Origin: Nissolia schottii
Lineage: Eukaryota > Streptophyta > Magnoliopsida > Fabales > Fabaceae
Assembly (NCBI GenBank): GCA_003254905.1
Contig: QANU01021433.1
Location: 1 to 64,000 of the forward strand
Direction: 5' to 3'
DNA: 64,000 nt
Numbering within the stretch: position 1 is the stretch's first letter; each line of letters begins with the position of its first letter. Below the pieces are notes generated by a model, which was given only the letters and a program-made list of their open reading frames with translations, did not search any database and was not told the DNA's origin. The position numbers and the translations under genes are program-made. Of this stretch, positions 24,101-34,129 are shown one piece after another.

Positions 24101-25161
24101 GAGGCAGATGACTTACAAGTTCCTCAACACCATCATTGATGATCTTTTTGCCTTTGTCATTAAAATGCCAACACTACATCGGCTTTCTGTCTTCCGTGAT
24201 GGTAAGATTGGGATCATGATTACATACTACTGTGCAACCACTTCAGATACTAAGGATAACCTCATTTAAGATTAATATGCTTGTGATATATGAAATGCTC
24301 GTCTTCCTTTTCCTTTATTTTACAAAGGAGATGCTAATACCTGGCAAGGAGAGGTGGAAAAAGGGGTTAACTGTGAGTTGAAAAATGTTGTTGGAACCTG
24401 GGAGCAAGTACTTCCCGGCGAAGCCTGGTGCAACTAGGTTACTAGGCCATTGGCATTGAAATGCTATCCAGTAGCAGCCTCATTACTCTCTTTCTGATGT
24501 TTGTTATAATGAGAATTTGAACCCCTGCCTAGCTAAGAGCTAATAAACTTAACCTGTAAACTTCTTGATTGTGGCTGTAGCAATATGAAGGTTAAGTTTT
24601 GTTACTTTGAGAAGACTTCCCAGAAGACAGGCACCTAATTTCCTTTCCACTCATGTAGTTTTGAAGCTTATAATTCCCCTTTTTAGAGAGGGGAAATTGC
24701 TATCAAACTGAACTGAGAGAATAGATGTGATAGACTGATAGCATTTATATTATTGCACTATTTCCTGATCTTGGCTAGCATTCATGAACTTACCTTCATG
24801 ACTGCCTCTAAGCCGAAAGGCTCGTTCTTGAAGTCCTTTATTGATCAAATTTGAACTGCACTCATTTTTGAGACAATATAGCCCTTGGGATTTGTTGTTT
24901 AAGATGAATTAACTTCCTTACTTTAATTTCTCCGAAGATTATGTGCCATGCAAGTATCAGTTTGCCGGATGGCCCTTCGCTTAACATCTTTTCATTTTCT
25001 GCCTTGCAGATCTCATCTTTTGTATATACTTATACCAAAGGTGGATTTATCCAGTGGACAAGAAACGTGTCAATGAATTTGGTTTTGGTGGTGAAGATGA
25101 TCAGGTTGTGGATTCTGCAGCGGTGGATGCTGCAAAGGAAGAAGAAAAGAAAACTAATTGA
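12109..25161 (+). CDS. CLPTM1-family transmembrane protein (At5g08500-like)
   Basis: Twelve exons: 12109-12303, 13282-13428, 13552-13666, 13759-13853, 13960-14063, 20811-20848, 21218-21453, 22858-22951, 23057-23247, 23592-23811, 24034-24201, 25010-25161. All junctions are GT-AG and the frame is kept, giving 584 residues. The N-terminus is Gln-rich with a hydrophobic stretch ([15 protein letters not shown], about 30-45). A long soluble domain (about 66-318) contains [17 protein letters not shown]. The C-terminal half has about five membrane segments starting near residues 319, 357, 376, 438 and in exon 11. It includes the family blocks [26 protein letters not shown] and [19 protein letters not shown], and ends with an acidic tail. 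Human CLPTM1 family members are ER/Golgi proteins with scramblase or receptor-trafficking roles; the plant function is not established. Intron 5 (14064-20810) holds an inserted retrotransposon. Exon 6 is only 38 nt. Confidence 0.95.
14256..14763 (-). repeat. 3' LTR of the chromovirus
   Basis: This 508-bp repeat matches 19195-19703 along its whole length with scattered differences. It is bounded by TG and CA on the + strand. The minus-strand purine run GAAGGGGAGGGTAT abuts its right edge (14764-14777), as a polypurine tract should. Confidence 0.93.
14622..15894 (-). pseudogene. Chromovirus integrase core and C-terminal chromodomain
   Basis: Two frames (15385-15894 and 14622-15290) give integrase core features ([29 protein letters not shown]) followed by the GPFEIL module and a chromodomain ([20 protein letters not shown], then [10 protein letters not shown]). 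In chromoviruses this domain directs integration to marked chromatin. Defects: the first catalytic Asp of the core appears as Tyr (IYFVGGLP), the second as Asn (IVSNRGRLF), and the Cys pair of the zinc-binding HHCC region is incomplete ([10 protein letters not shown]). The frame also breaks at 15300-15385. The C-terminal frame runs about 140 bases into the 3' LTR. No working integrase is possible. Confidence 0.9.
15928..17400 (-). pseudogene. Chromovirus reverse transcriptase-RNase H, broken
   Basis: Fragments in several frames show RT motifs ([42 protein letters not shown], a [16 protein letters not shown] block) and RNase H motifs ([52 protein letters not shown]). Stops separate 17041-17226, 16711-16911 and 15928-16698. 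Near 17230-17280 the sequence expected before the RT motif DYRALN has been replaced by a patch copied from two nearby places (see findings). The first RNase H acidic residue appears as Asn (ESNAS). Confidence 0.9.
17783..18193 (-). pseudogene. Chromovirus aspartic protease
   Basis: The frame contains the retropepsin motif [20 protein letters not shown], in which the DSG triad is intact. A strand with VGNG follows, as in plant gypsy proteases. The frame then shifts near 17850, so the C-terminal part of the protease is lost from this reading frame. Confidence 0.85.
18224..19156 (-). pseudogene. Chromovirus gag remnants
   Basis: Three frames (18935-19156, 18629-18823, 18224-18589) give a charged coiled-coil-like start ([20 protein letters not shown]), a retrotransposon gag core ([19 protein letters not shown]) and the region [13 protein letters not shown] before the zinc-knuckle zone. 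A clear CCHC knuckle was not seen in frame. Stops separate the pieces. Confidence 0.85.
19182..19194 (-). other. Probable primer-binding site of the chromovirus
   Basis: Directly inside the 5' LTR the minus strand reads ACTGATCACAGAGC. This resembles the common plant site TGGTATCAGAGC, complementary to the 3' end of initiator tRNA-Met, with some decay. Position supports the call more than sequence. Confidence 0.5.
19195..19703 (-). repeat. 5' LTR of the chromovirus
   Basis: A 509-bp partner of 14256-14763. It is followed on the + strand by the target duplication GCTTT (19704-19708). Confidence 0.93.
19709..20810 (+). other. Remainder of CLPTM1 intron 5
   Basis: Non-coding. Two diverged copies of a 60-90-bp phrase (AAGAAnCATGTCTCnCAAA ... 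GACAATTGAAnGGTTTTTATATTTGACA) lie at about 19905-19960 and 20100-20185. They look like an old repeat fragment. The intron ends at the acceptor TTTGCAG before 20811. Confidence 0.5.
21787..21927 (+). repeat. Tandem duplication in CLPTM1 intron 7
   Basis: A unit of about 67-74 bases (TGAATGAAAATC, T-run, TGTTGGAAGACATTGTGC, TAAAGATAGTATTTCG) is present twice. The second copy has a GT run (about 21875-21890) where the first has only T. Confidence 0.9.
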
Positions 25162-26654
25162 TTTGGTTTTCTGTCAACCACTTTTGGAAATATTTTACAG
25201 TAAACACTACAAACTGCAGAATTGAATGGGGAATAATTTGTTTTTCTCCCCATTTTTTGCAATACATTTGCTATTAGATTGTTGTCAAAAGCTTTAGTTC
25301 AACCTTTCTTGGAATTTTTAGGACCAAAGGGTGGAAGGGTATCTGATTTAAGGGAAACCTGCTTTTTTGTTTCCTCCTTGTGTATTAGAACCATAGAAGT
25401 CCCTAACAAATTATCTCAGTAGTTTTACAGTAAATATCTAAACCGGTTGACATCTTTAATTTGACTTCAATTTGGTCTTGATAAAAAAATTTATATTAAT
25501 TTAATCATGACATTTTAGATTTTGACACCAATTTGTTTTATGTCATGAAATTTAATGTAAATTTATTTTTAAAAGATACCCCCGAAAATGAAAAATCTGT
25601 CAGATGCACTCGTTCCCCTCCGTCTTCCCCTATCTACGGCGCCTTCTTTCCAACCTTCACACCTGGTGTATGTTCTTTATCCTTTGTCGTCTTTTTTCTC
25701 TTTCTTGTTTATTACTGTAACCCATTTTCCCCGTTTTTTCCCCCTTCTTTTCTTTGTTTCTATCCTTTGTATATAAACTATAAAAGAACATGTATCGAAA
25801 AGTAAATAGAATCAAAGAATGTTAATAAGAAAAATCGGAGAGGATTAGTGTGATGAAAATCTCCGCCTCCAAATGTGAAGATTAGACCACGGGATTGAAG
25901 GCTAAGTGGGAGCAAGAATTAATATATATTAAAAAGGTATATATATATATATTTTGGTCCGGTCTAGAATAAACTCACTTGACATGTAATCTAGTCCAAA
26001 TTTAATTCATAATCTACTATTTGATTGGTGATGAGTGGATCATAATTTAAAAACATTTAAGTCAAAGTAACGAATTATGAGTCGAGTGAATGTATTTTAC
26101 TTACACACGATACTCTAAACCTGGTCATTAACATAATTAAAGTAATGATATAGACTAAATTAGATAATTTTTATACGTTTAGACAAAAAAAAACCTAAAT
26201 TAAATGTATGAAATTTTTTGAGAACCATAGTTAAGCCCAAAAAAAAAAAAACAGAATAGTGAATTTATAGGAACTTCGCCATATTATTTATATTTTATAT
26301 TAACTAAATAACTCAAATTTTTTTACCACTTTTTTTTACGTAAATTGTTTTTTAAAACTCACTAATTTTTTTTTATTAGATTCCACTAAATATTTTTAAT
26401 TTATAATTTAGCATTCTTTTACGTCTAAAGCAAATATTATTTAAAATTTATGAAAAAAAAAGTTAACTAAATAAACTAACAATATTAAAGAAGGGAAGAA
26501 GTACTATATTTATATGGGCAGCTAATTATAGGTAAAGCATTTACGTGGTGTAGCAAATGAATAAGTCCAAAAGTGATGAACCAACAAACAAAAGATAAGA
26601 GGGTAAACTAGAGGGGGGATCGAAAGAAAGGAAAGGTAAAATTAGGAAGCAAAG
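25162..26654. other. Intergenic region between CLPTM1 and thioesterase copy A
   Basis: Contains the 3' trailer of CLPTM1, a pyrimidine-rich stretch (25600-25770) and very AT-rich DNA (25900-26500). Frames at 25533-25805 are low-complexity and not convincing. No gene or known element was recognised. Confidence 0.5.
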
Positions 26655-27790
26655 ATGGACTTGGAATCTGTGAAGAGGTACTTAGAGAAAGGGATCGAAA
26701 CAGCAACAGCGTTTGATGGAATGCCTTTCGGTTTCTTCGAACCTCTATTCATGAACGGCCTCCACGTGGATCTCATCGAGCCCGGTCGTGTTGTTTGCTC
26801 CATGAAGATACCCCAACGTTTAAGCGTATTCCTATAATCTATACACCCTTAATTGTGTTTATTTTCTTGTCTATCCCATTTTCTCCCCTTGATTGTTTGA
26901 TTTTTTAGAATTCAAGCAATTCCTTGGACGGTGGTGCCACCGTTGCGCTGGTGGATGTGGTGGGCGCAGCCGCAATTCCCTCCCCCATGAGCTCCGGAGT
27001 TTCCGTGGAGATCAACGTTTCATACTTGGATTCTGCCTATGTCGACGTTAGTATGACTCTATATATTATTGATGTTGTAGTATTGGCTGAATTATATTTT
27101 TTTATAGAGATTAATTGTTATGTTTTTTTTTTATATTGTCATTCAATTAAATATTAGGGTTAAATTTTGATGTGTTTTACCATTCATAATTTTTTTTTAC
27201 TAAAATTTATCTCTCATAATTTTTCATTTTTAATATAATTATTACTCTCTCCACCTCATTATACTAATAAATGCAAAAAATAAAAAAAAATTACATCTAT
27301 ATATATTATAAATTATAAATCGACAATTAAAACGGAGCAAATAGAGTAATTGAGAAAAAAAAATTAGATATACTTTAGATAAACTTTTAAGATTATTTTT
27401 AATGAGATTTTAATTTGGATCTCACTTTAAAACTCATTAATTAGTGTCACTTAATTAACGCAGCATTAAAAAAAATAAAAGTATTCCTCTTTAGATCCCA
27501 CCCTTTTGACCTCACTCCTACAATCAATCATGTGATCATTTAAAAATAATATAAAAATTATCATGTAATAAGTGTTATATAACTATCCGTTGAAACAAAA
27601 CTCGTACCATATAGATTTCCCGGTAATATAGATTTTCTTTTCTCGTTTAGGAGGAGATTGAGATCGATGCCAGAACACTGCGTGCAGGAATATAGCTGCT
27701 GTGAGTGTGGAGTTTAGGAAGAAAAAGAGTGGCAAAGTTTTTGCTGAGGGGCGTCATACCAAATACCTTGCTGTTGGCAGTAAGTTGTGA
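26655..27790 (+). pseudogene. Hotdog-fold acyl-CoA thioesterase (ACOT13-like), copy A, frameshifted
   Basis: Three exon blocks, 26655-26825, 26909-27046 and 27651-27790, match the intact copy at 34130-35782 exon by exon with conserved splice positions. Exon 3 is 140 nt against 144 nt in the other copy. The missing 4 nt lie near 27689-27696 (GCAGGAATATAG), so the frame meets TAG directly after the gap. The HGG active-site motif reads DGG here (NSLDGGAT), whereas the Asn six residues before and the Asp nine residues after are kept. Both faults argue against a working enzyme. The first two exons are otherwise open, so a truncated product of about 110 residues is conceivable. A sequencing error at the 4-nt gap is the main alternative. 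Confidence 0.85.
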
Positions 27791-29560
27791 CTGAATGAAT
27801 TAATAGTCACCGAACGTGCCTACTAACGTCGGCAAATGTATGTTGGCAACAACAATACCGTGTGCATCCATGTACCCAAAATAACAATGCCATGCGCATC
27901 CTATGGATGTTACGCAATTCCATGTTTACTTTTCACCTTTCGTGGTGTGGACCATTTTTTTTAGGTTGTCTACCTGGTACCCGTTGGTGTATTGTGTACC
28001 ATTTGAAACAGTATTCTATCTCACTGCATTAAAAATTAGTTCTTTTTTTTCCCTTTTTTGTTTTTGTTGTCTTTTTTATTTGGTTTTCATTTTTTCTTCT
28101 TCTTTTGTAAGACATTATGGATTTCAAAATATTCGTTTCGTTATATCTTATATTTTGTTTTTTTATTGTTTAAAAGTTTTATAAATGTGTACAAAAGTTG
28201 GTATATGTGAACACTAAAATTTTATTTTTTGTTTTCATTTTCGTTTTATTATTTTCCCCATCCACAAATTACAATTTTTAAGGTTTTTTCACATAAATTA
28301 AGGAATCACAATTTTTATGTGTTTGACAAAAATACCCTTTTAAATTTTCTCTCTATTAAATCCTTTTTGTTTCTATGAATGTATTAAAGAGAGTAGTGCT
28401 TAATAAATGAGGATAAAATGGAAAGAATAGTTAATGCTGCCTTGAAATCTTAAAATGATAGGTATTTGTGGACAAATTATTTTTTCTTAGAGAGTGTTAT
28501 TATTGGACAGGGGGTATTTGTTTTTGTTTGTTTAAAAATGTGTATAGGTGAGTACAAAAGTTTGTGTATGTTTATTTAAAAGTTTGTGTATATGAGCACT
28601 AAAGTTTATTATTCTTCTTTGTTTTCATTTTCATCTTATTCTTTATTTCTTTTTATTCAAAAGTTTGTACATTTAAATACAAAAATTTATGCATGTGAAC
28701 ATTAAAGTTTTTTTCTTCTTCTTCGTTTTCATTTTTATTTTTGTCTTATTCTTTATTTTTTGTTGTTTAAAAGTTTGTGTATACTTACAGTTACTTTTAC
28801 TATTTAATGCAGCTTAGATTCGATTGAATTTGAAAAAAAAAATTGTATATCTGTTATAAAGTATTTGTGTCTGTATGTGTATCTATGTATATAGTATAAC
28901 CATACATTGGTAGTAAGTTAAACTTTTTCAGTTGTACGCTTCCTATTACTATTCGCTTTCGGTGCTAAAAATTGTGGTGAGTTTATTGTTAATTATTTAG
29001 CATTTGTTGCGCCTTTTCTGTATTTTGTTGATTGTTTTGTAATTAACTGGGCTGTCGTGGCTTTGTTTTTTTTATAAAAAAAATCTTTTCGCGGTAGAGC
29101 TTATAATGTATCAAAAAGAAACATTTTTTGTCTTTGGTGTTCAAAAGTTGAGAGAAACAGTTTTTCGTTTCTAAAGATTCTTTTTTTGGATTCTTTCCAA
29201 AGTTATATATGTCAAACAACAAATAAATATTACTCCGTCTATATGAAAATAATTATGCTCTTTTGATAGTTTGAAGTCTAGCTCACATTTTCTATTAATT
29301 GTTTTAATAATATCCTTAATTTTATTCTAGTTATTAAATACAGGAGACAAATGTAAATTTGTTGAAAGTGCAATTTTTTGATATTGTAGAAACTACATTT
29401 AATGAAACATAATTTTAAAATTTTATATATACTATTTAAATTCTTCACCACTAAATCAGTCCTAGTGGCTTTATTGAAAGTACAATGTCAACAAATTATT
29501 TAAAGAAATACTTTTAAAAAAGGGTGCGACGTGCAGCACATCGAAAAATTAGTTCCACAT
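27791..29560. other. AT-rich spacer with degenerate repeat
   Basis: Phrases such as AAAAGTTTGTGTATGTGAAC, ACTAAAGTTT and TTTTCATTTTCGTTTTATT recur several times between about 28170 and 28780, as a decayed repeat of roughly 100-120 bases. No coding sequence was recognised. An ORF at 27903-28184 is low-complexity. Confidence 0.55.
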
Positions 29561-30084
29561 ATTGTTTACAGCTATAGAAGGGGGTCTCCTCCTCCACCTA
29601 TATATAGAGACTTCCTGTGAGTGTTTAGACTTGCTAATTCACTCCAAAACTTCACTCCAAAACTTCAGAGGTCACATTTTTGTGAGACTTTTCGTTCCAG
29701 TTATATTTTTATTTCTTTTCTCCTTCTCGTTTTCTGTTCGTGGGGAAGCAACAACCATTTTCAGGTGAGTGACTTTCTTCATGATCTATTTTAGACCATG
29801 TAGTTATTTTTAAATTTTATTTATTTATTTATTTTAGCAATATTTTATTTATGCATGTTTTATAAAATCCTAGGGTGTGAAATTTATTATTTTATTTATG
29901 AAGTCAGTTATTCTTTTATTTAATTAGTTATTTTATTATGATTATTTATTTAGAATCCTTTTATTTATGAAATAAATATTTACGAAGCTATTTTAGAAAA
30001 TCATAAAATTATTTTAGAACTACATGGGACCACATTTTATTGCATTAAACATATTCATGTTGTGTGTGTATGATTAACATTAAG

Positions 30085-30124
<40 letters not shown>

Positions 30125-30699
30125 TAGTTAAACATAATAGAAATTGTTTTGTCTGATCTATCCCTCCTTTCATGAAAACCACACATATATACAATTGACA
30201 TGCCAATGTAGCAAAACCTTCCTAAGATAGCATGACTAATTTTGGAATCCCAATCAAGGAAACAGATATGCACCTAGTAGAAATCCCCCTAAAATATATA
30301 TAAATTGATACTATCTATATTTAATTACATCTCCTAATTACAGCTCAACTATTAATTGATATTTTCTATATTTTAACGGATAGCTTAGTCAAATATAGAA
30401 AATATCAATGGTATTCCGGTATTCCGCGTACGGGTAATCAAAGACACTAATTTGAGTTGATTTAAGGTATTTGTGAATTTTCTTCCGTAACCTTATATTT
30501 TATAGATACCTTAGACCCACGGTTATACTCGGATGACAAAAATGATTCGTTCCAGTATCTGTAGAATTTTAAGAAAACAAGCAGAATTATTTCTATAGAC
30601 ACTTTTAATCCAAAGGCTTGGGTGAGGGACTGTTCCCCTTATTTGATTAATGAAATATTTCATAAGGGAAAAAGCGGGATGTTACAATCACCCCTCATC
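29561..30699 (+). other. Possible LTR or promoter fragment and AT-rich DNA
   Basis: The sequence at about 29598-29607 (CTATATATAGAG) looks like a TATA box, followed by a doubled 13-mer CACTCCAAAACTT (29640-29666), as in some plant LTRs. It could be the LTR of the Tat-type remnant to the right, but no matching second LTR was found. An (AT)n run lies at 30087-30123. Confidence 0.3.
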
Positions 30700-31817
30700 A
30701 ACCTTTTTTCAGATATCGTTGACGAAGACGCGTCGCTCGTTCAGTAGATCTCAACAATTTGGATTCAACTTTCTCAAGTGTGCCTTTGTGGTAGAGGCAG
30801 AAAAGCTCCTCGGCTTCATGCTCACCAACTGAGAAATTGAAGCCAACCTGGACCAATGCTGAGCTATTATAGATATGAGGAGTCCCAATTGTGCAAAGGA
30901 GATACAACTGCTCGAAGGATGGATTGTCGCCTTGGCACGATTCCCTTATACTTCAGCAAAGAGAACTTTCTTATTCTTCAACCTCTTAAACAGAGGGAAG
31001 GACTTCTCGATGAGTGAACAATGCGAAGAAGAATTTAGAAACTGAAGCAATACTTGGTGTTTCCCCCAATTCTTACCAAGCCCTAGCTACGAGAAAAGCT
31101 AGTATTGTACCTATCTGTAGGAGAAGCTACTGTAGGGGCTGTCCTGGTTCGTGACATGACCCAAGGACAAACCCTTGTCTACTTCGTAAGCAAGGTGTTG
31201 CAAGTCCCGGACACAAGATAGCAAAGGTTGGAAAAGGCAAGTTTTCTCTAGTGGTGGCCTCTAGGAAGCTTAGAGCTTACTTTCAGACGCACACCATAGA
31301 AGACAGGACCAACCTGCTCATTCAACAAATCCTTCACAAACCTGACATAGCGGGTCATATGGTGTTTTAGGCGATGGAGCTCTCTGAGTATGACCTAGTG
31401 TTCATTCCTTGAACAACAATCAAAGGTCAAGTCTAACTTTGCCATAGAGCTCACTGATGATAGTTCGAATAGTGGGACAGAGAAAGAGTATTCTTTATAC
31501 GACGATGGATCCTTAAACACTATAGGGAGTGGAACTGAGGTCATCTTGGAGATTAGCTTGAGGTCATCTTGGAGATCAGCTTGGGGATCATTATTGAACT
31601 TTCCTTCAAATATAATTTTCAAGCTTCTAATACCCATGTTGAGTACAAGGCTATAATTGCAAGCTTGCTTCTCGCCAAAGAGGTTAGAGCTCGTGTAGTA
31701 GTGGTACACAATGACTCTCAGCTAGTGATCTCACAGATCCGAGGAGATTTTCAAGCCAAAGATCCGCTACTACAACAGTACCTAGAGAAGACTCACAAAA
31801 TTTTAGATGAATTCTAG
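30700..31817 (+). pseudogene. Tat/Ogre-type Ty3/gypsy remnant: RT end, RNase H and second RNase H
   Basis: Decayed pol sequence with many stops. At about 30765-30830 the RT block FNFLKCAFVVEAEKLLGFML is readable, followed by thumb-domain phrases (DMRSPNCAKEIQLLEGWIVA) and an RNase H region (VGEATVGAVLVRDM at about 31120-31160). The frame 31569-31817 shows a second RNase H: THVEYKAIIASLLLAKEVRA, VVVVHNDSQLVISQIRGDFQ, AKDPLLQQYLEKT. Two RNase H domains in this order are the mark of the Tat/Ogre lineage. No LTR pair, gag or integrase was identified, so this is an internal fragment. Confidence 0.88.
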
Positions 31818-34129
31818 AGGGTGGAAATGTGCAATAACCCGAAATTGTTATCGACACACAAGGGACTAGTTCTCCTTACGGAAGTCTCTTAGGAATGCTT
31901 TTCATAAAAACATGCATTTTAACTTCAATTAGAACAAATAAAAACTTTATTTTTCTAAATAAACATAAACTCTTTACAATAAACTCTTTACAATAAATAC
32001 AATTTTACATGCAAAATACGTGACTGGCTTAAAGATTTTGCCTGTATACAATTAGAGCACTCCAGAAATTGACTTGATTACAAAATAAAATAAATAAATC
32101 TAACATATCCTATAGAGAGATTCACCTCAAGGTGACTACTGACTCAATAATCTTGACGTTGCTGCGATTGACCATGATCTCCATGCACTGCTAGAGAGCC
32201 TCAGTGAGCAAGTGATTACTTACAAATCCCACCGGACATTTCAAAACATAGACATACATATGCAATACATAATAATATTATACATAACAAAATGTCATAA
32301 TATCATAATAATAATAATGCATAAGCTTTCATAAAACAAATAGCATAGGAAGATATCTAGACAGACGGATCCTAAGCATTACAATATCTAACTTATAATG
32401 CACTACCTAAGTACCTAAGCCGCGATAGTTGGGATGTACTACCCGAGTCTATAGATTCCTGATAATTAGGTCAATGCACTTCCCAAGTACCTAGGTCACG
32501 ATAGCTAGGGTACACTGCCCAAGTCCATAGATTCCTGATAGTTAGTTCTTATCCTAACTACAATGGTACTAAGAGTCAACGTAGGTTGTCACTGACTTAT
32601 AGTTCTATCCTAGATATAAATTTCTTAAATTTTTTTCTAAATTAACATAAACATGATAATTGAAAAAACTTTTGAATTAAAAAGTTTGAAACAAAAATTA
32701 TGTAACTTTTAGAGAAAGGGGGAAAAGAAAAGTCACAAGAAACAAATAGAGGTTACTCATACTTTAGGTGGGGGCAATAAGATCTAAGCACTTCATCTCC
32801 AAATAAATATATAAAATAAAAGGCTTCTTGGCCACATCATAATAGTGGACACAACAACACGTGGAGCTACAAAACAGCGAGTACCCAAAATACCCTTGAA
32901 CGAAAAACTTCTTACAAATATGCTACCCTCTCAGGCTACAAAGGGAAATACCCGTGAAGGAGGATTCAACCAAGTAAAAGTAAGCTACAGAAATCTGAAA
33001 ATAAAAGAACTATACTCGCTAGTTAACATGACAAACTTGTGTTAGGGGAAATGTTTCTGATTAGAAACTAAGGGTTTGTAGAGACTTATCCCACTAAGTT
33101 GTAGTGGGAGTTCACCTTACCTAAGGGATCAAAGGGCCTTAGCCCACTAAGGAGGAAAAGGAGCTTTCCTCACTCGCTTGTACTCATCAACACCAAGAGG
33201 AGGGCTCCAAGATGCTCGCAAGAGGAGAAAGTCGCAACACAAGTCAGAGAAAGATACTAGCCCAATAGATGTTCTCTAGGCCGCGAGCCCAAGACTTTAG
33301 AACCAACTTAGCCCAACAATGCCAAAGGAGGAAGCGACACCTTCTTCTCTTGCAATCAGCAGATCGTGTAACTAACTCTTAGATAAGCGGGGAAGTATAA
33401 ACCTCCAAGATAAGGAGAAGCCGTTATTTGAACTCCCTGCACTCTATTTCTATCTAATCGACCTAACTCACCTATAGAAGCACATGATCTCAGGTCACCA
33501 AGTACCATTCATTCACTCTCTAGAATACTCACAAAACTATTGTGCTTACTTAAGCGTCAGAGTGTCTTTGAAGATACACTCCGTTGCCGCTCTCTCACGC
33601 ACGAGGAACTCGCATTAAAGCTTCCGTCCAGACGTTGGAACTTCCATCAAGGCTTCTTCCTCAACCCTTTACTCGTGTTCAGATAATTTCATTCTCTATA
33701 CGAATTATTCTAGAACATAATTTAAATAAAATTGATTTTTTTTAGAAATAAAATTAAAACCTAGATTGATAAGGAAGAAGAATATTATAATTTTACATAG
33801 ATTAGTCAATAAATTTATTGAGTGAGAATGAAAATAGCAGCTCATAAAAAAGGGTAATTTAGAAAGTTAATGTATAAAAAATATTAGTAAGAGTGTAGAT
33901 AGACAAAATGAGGTGCGAATAAGGCAGCACTAAAAAGTAAAGCGAGAAAGAAATAAAGCAACAAACGAACGTGGAAAATAATAGTTTTTATTGTATTAAT
34001 GGCAAAATAATAGTTGACCACAAGTAACGAACGAAATGGCATGTGGATGGGGGACTTGAAAAAAACAAAACAAAATTAACGTGCAGGTGAGGCGAGGCAG
34101 AGAGAAAGGAAGTGAAGAAGAAAGAAAGA
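31818..34129. other. Intergenic DNA with repeat relics
   Basis: Non-coding. Two diverged tandem units of about 72 bases lie at about 32404-32545 (each with AAGTACCTA...GATAG...ATAGATTCCTGATA). The part 33040-33700 has moderate GC content and no open frame of note; it may be further retrotransposon DNA. No gene is supported. Confidence 0.45.

Noticed and set aside
29562..29768. 68-codon frame beside a TATA-like site
   Set aside because: Better explained as LTR-like non-coding DNA.
30087..30123. (AT)n run as a regulatory or origin site
   Set aside because: An ordinary dinucleotide microsatellite with nothing around it to suggest function.
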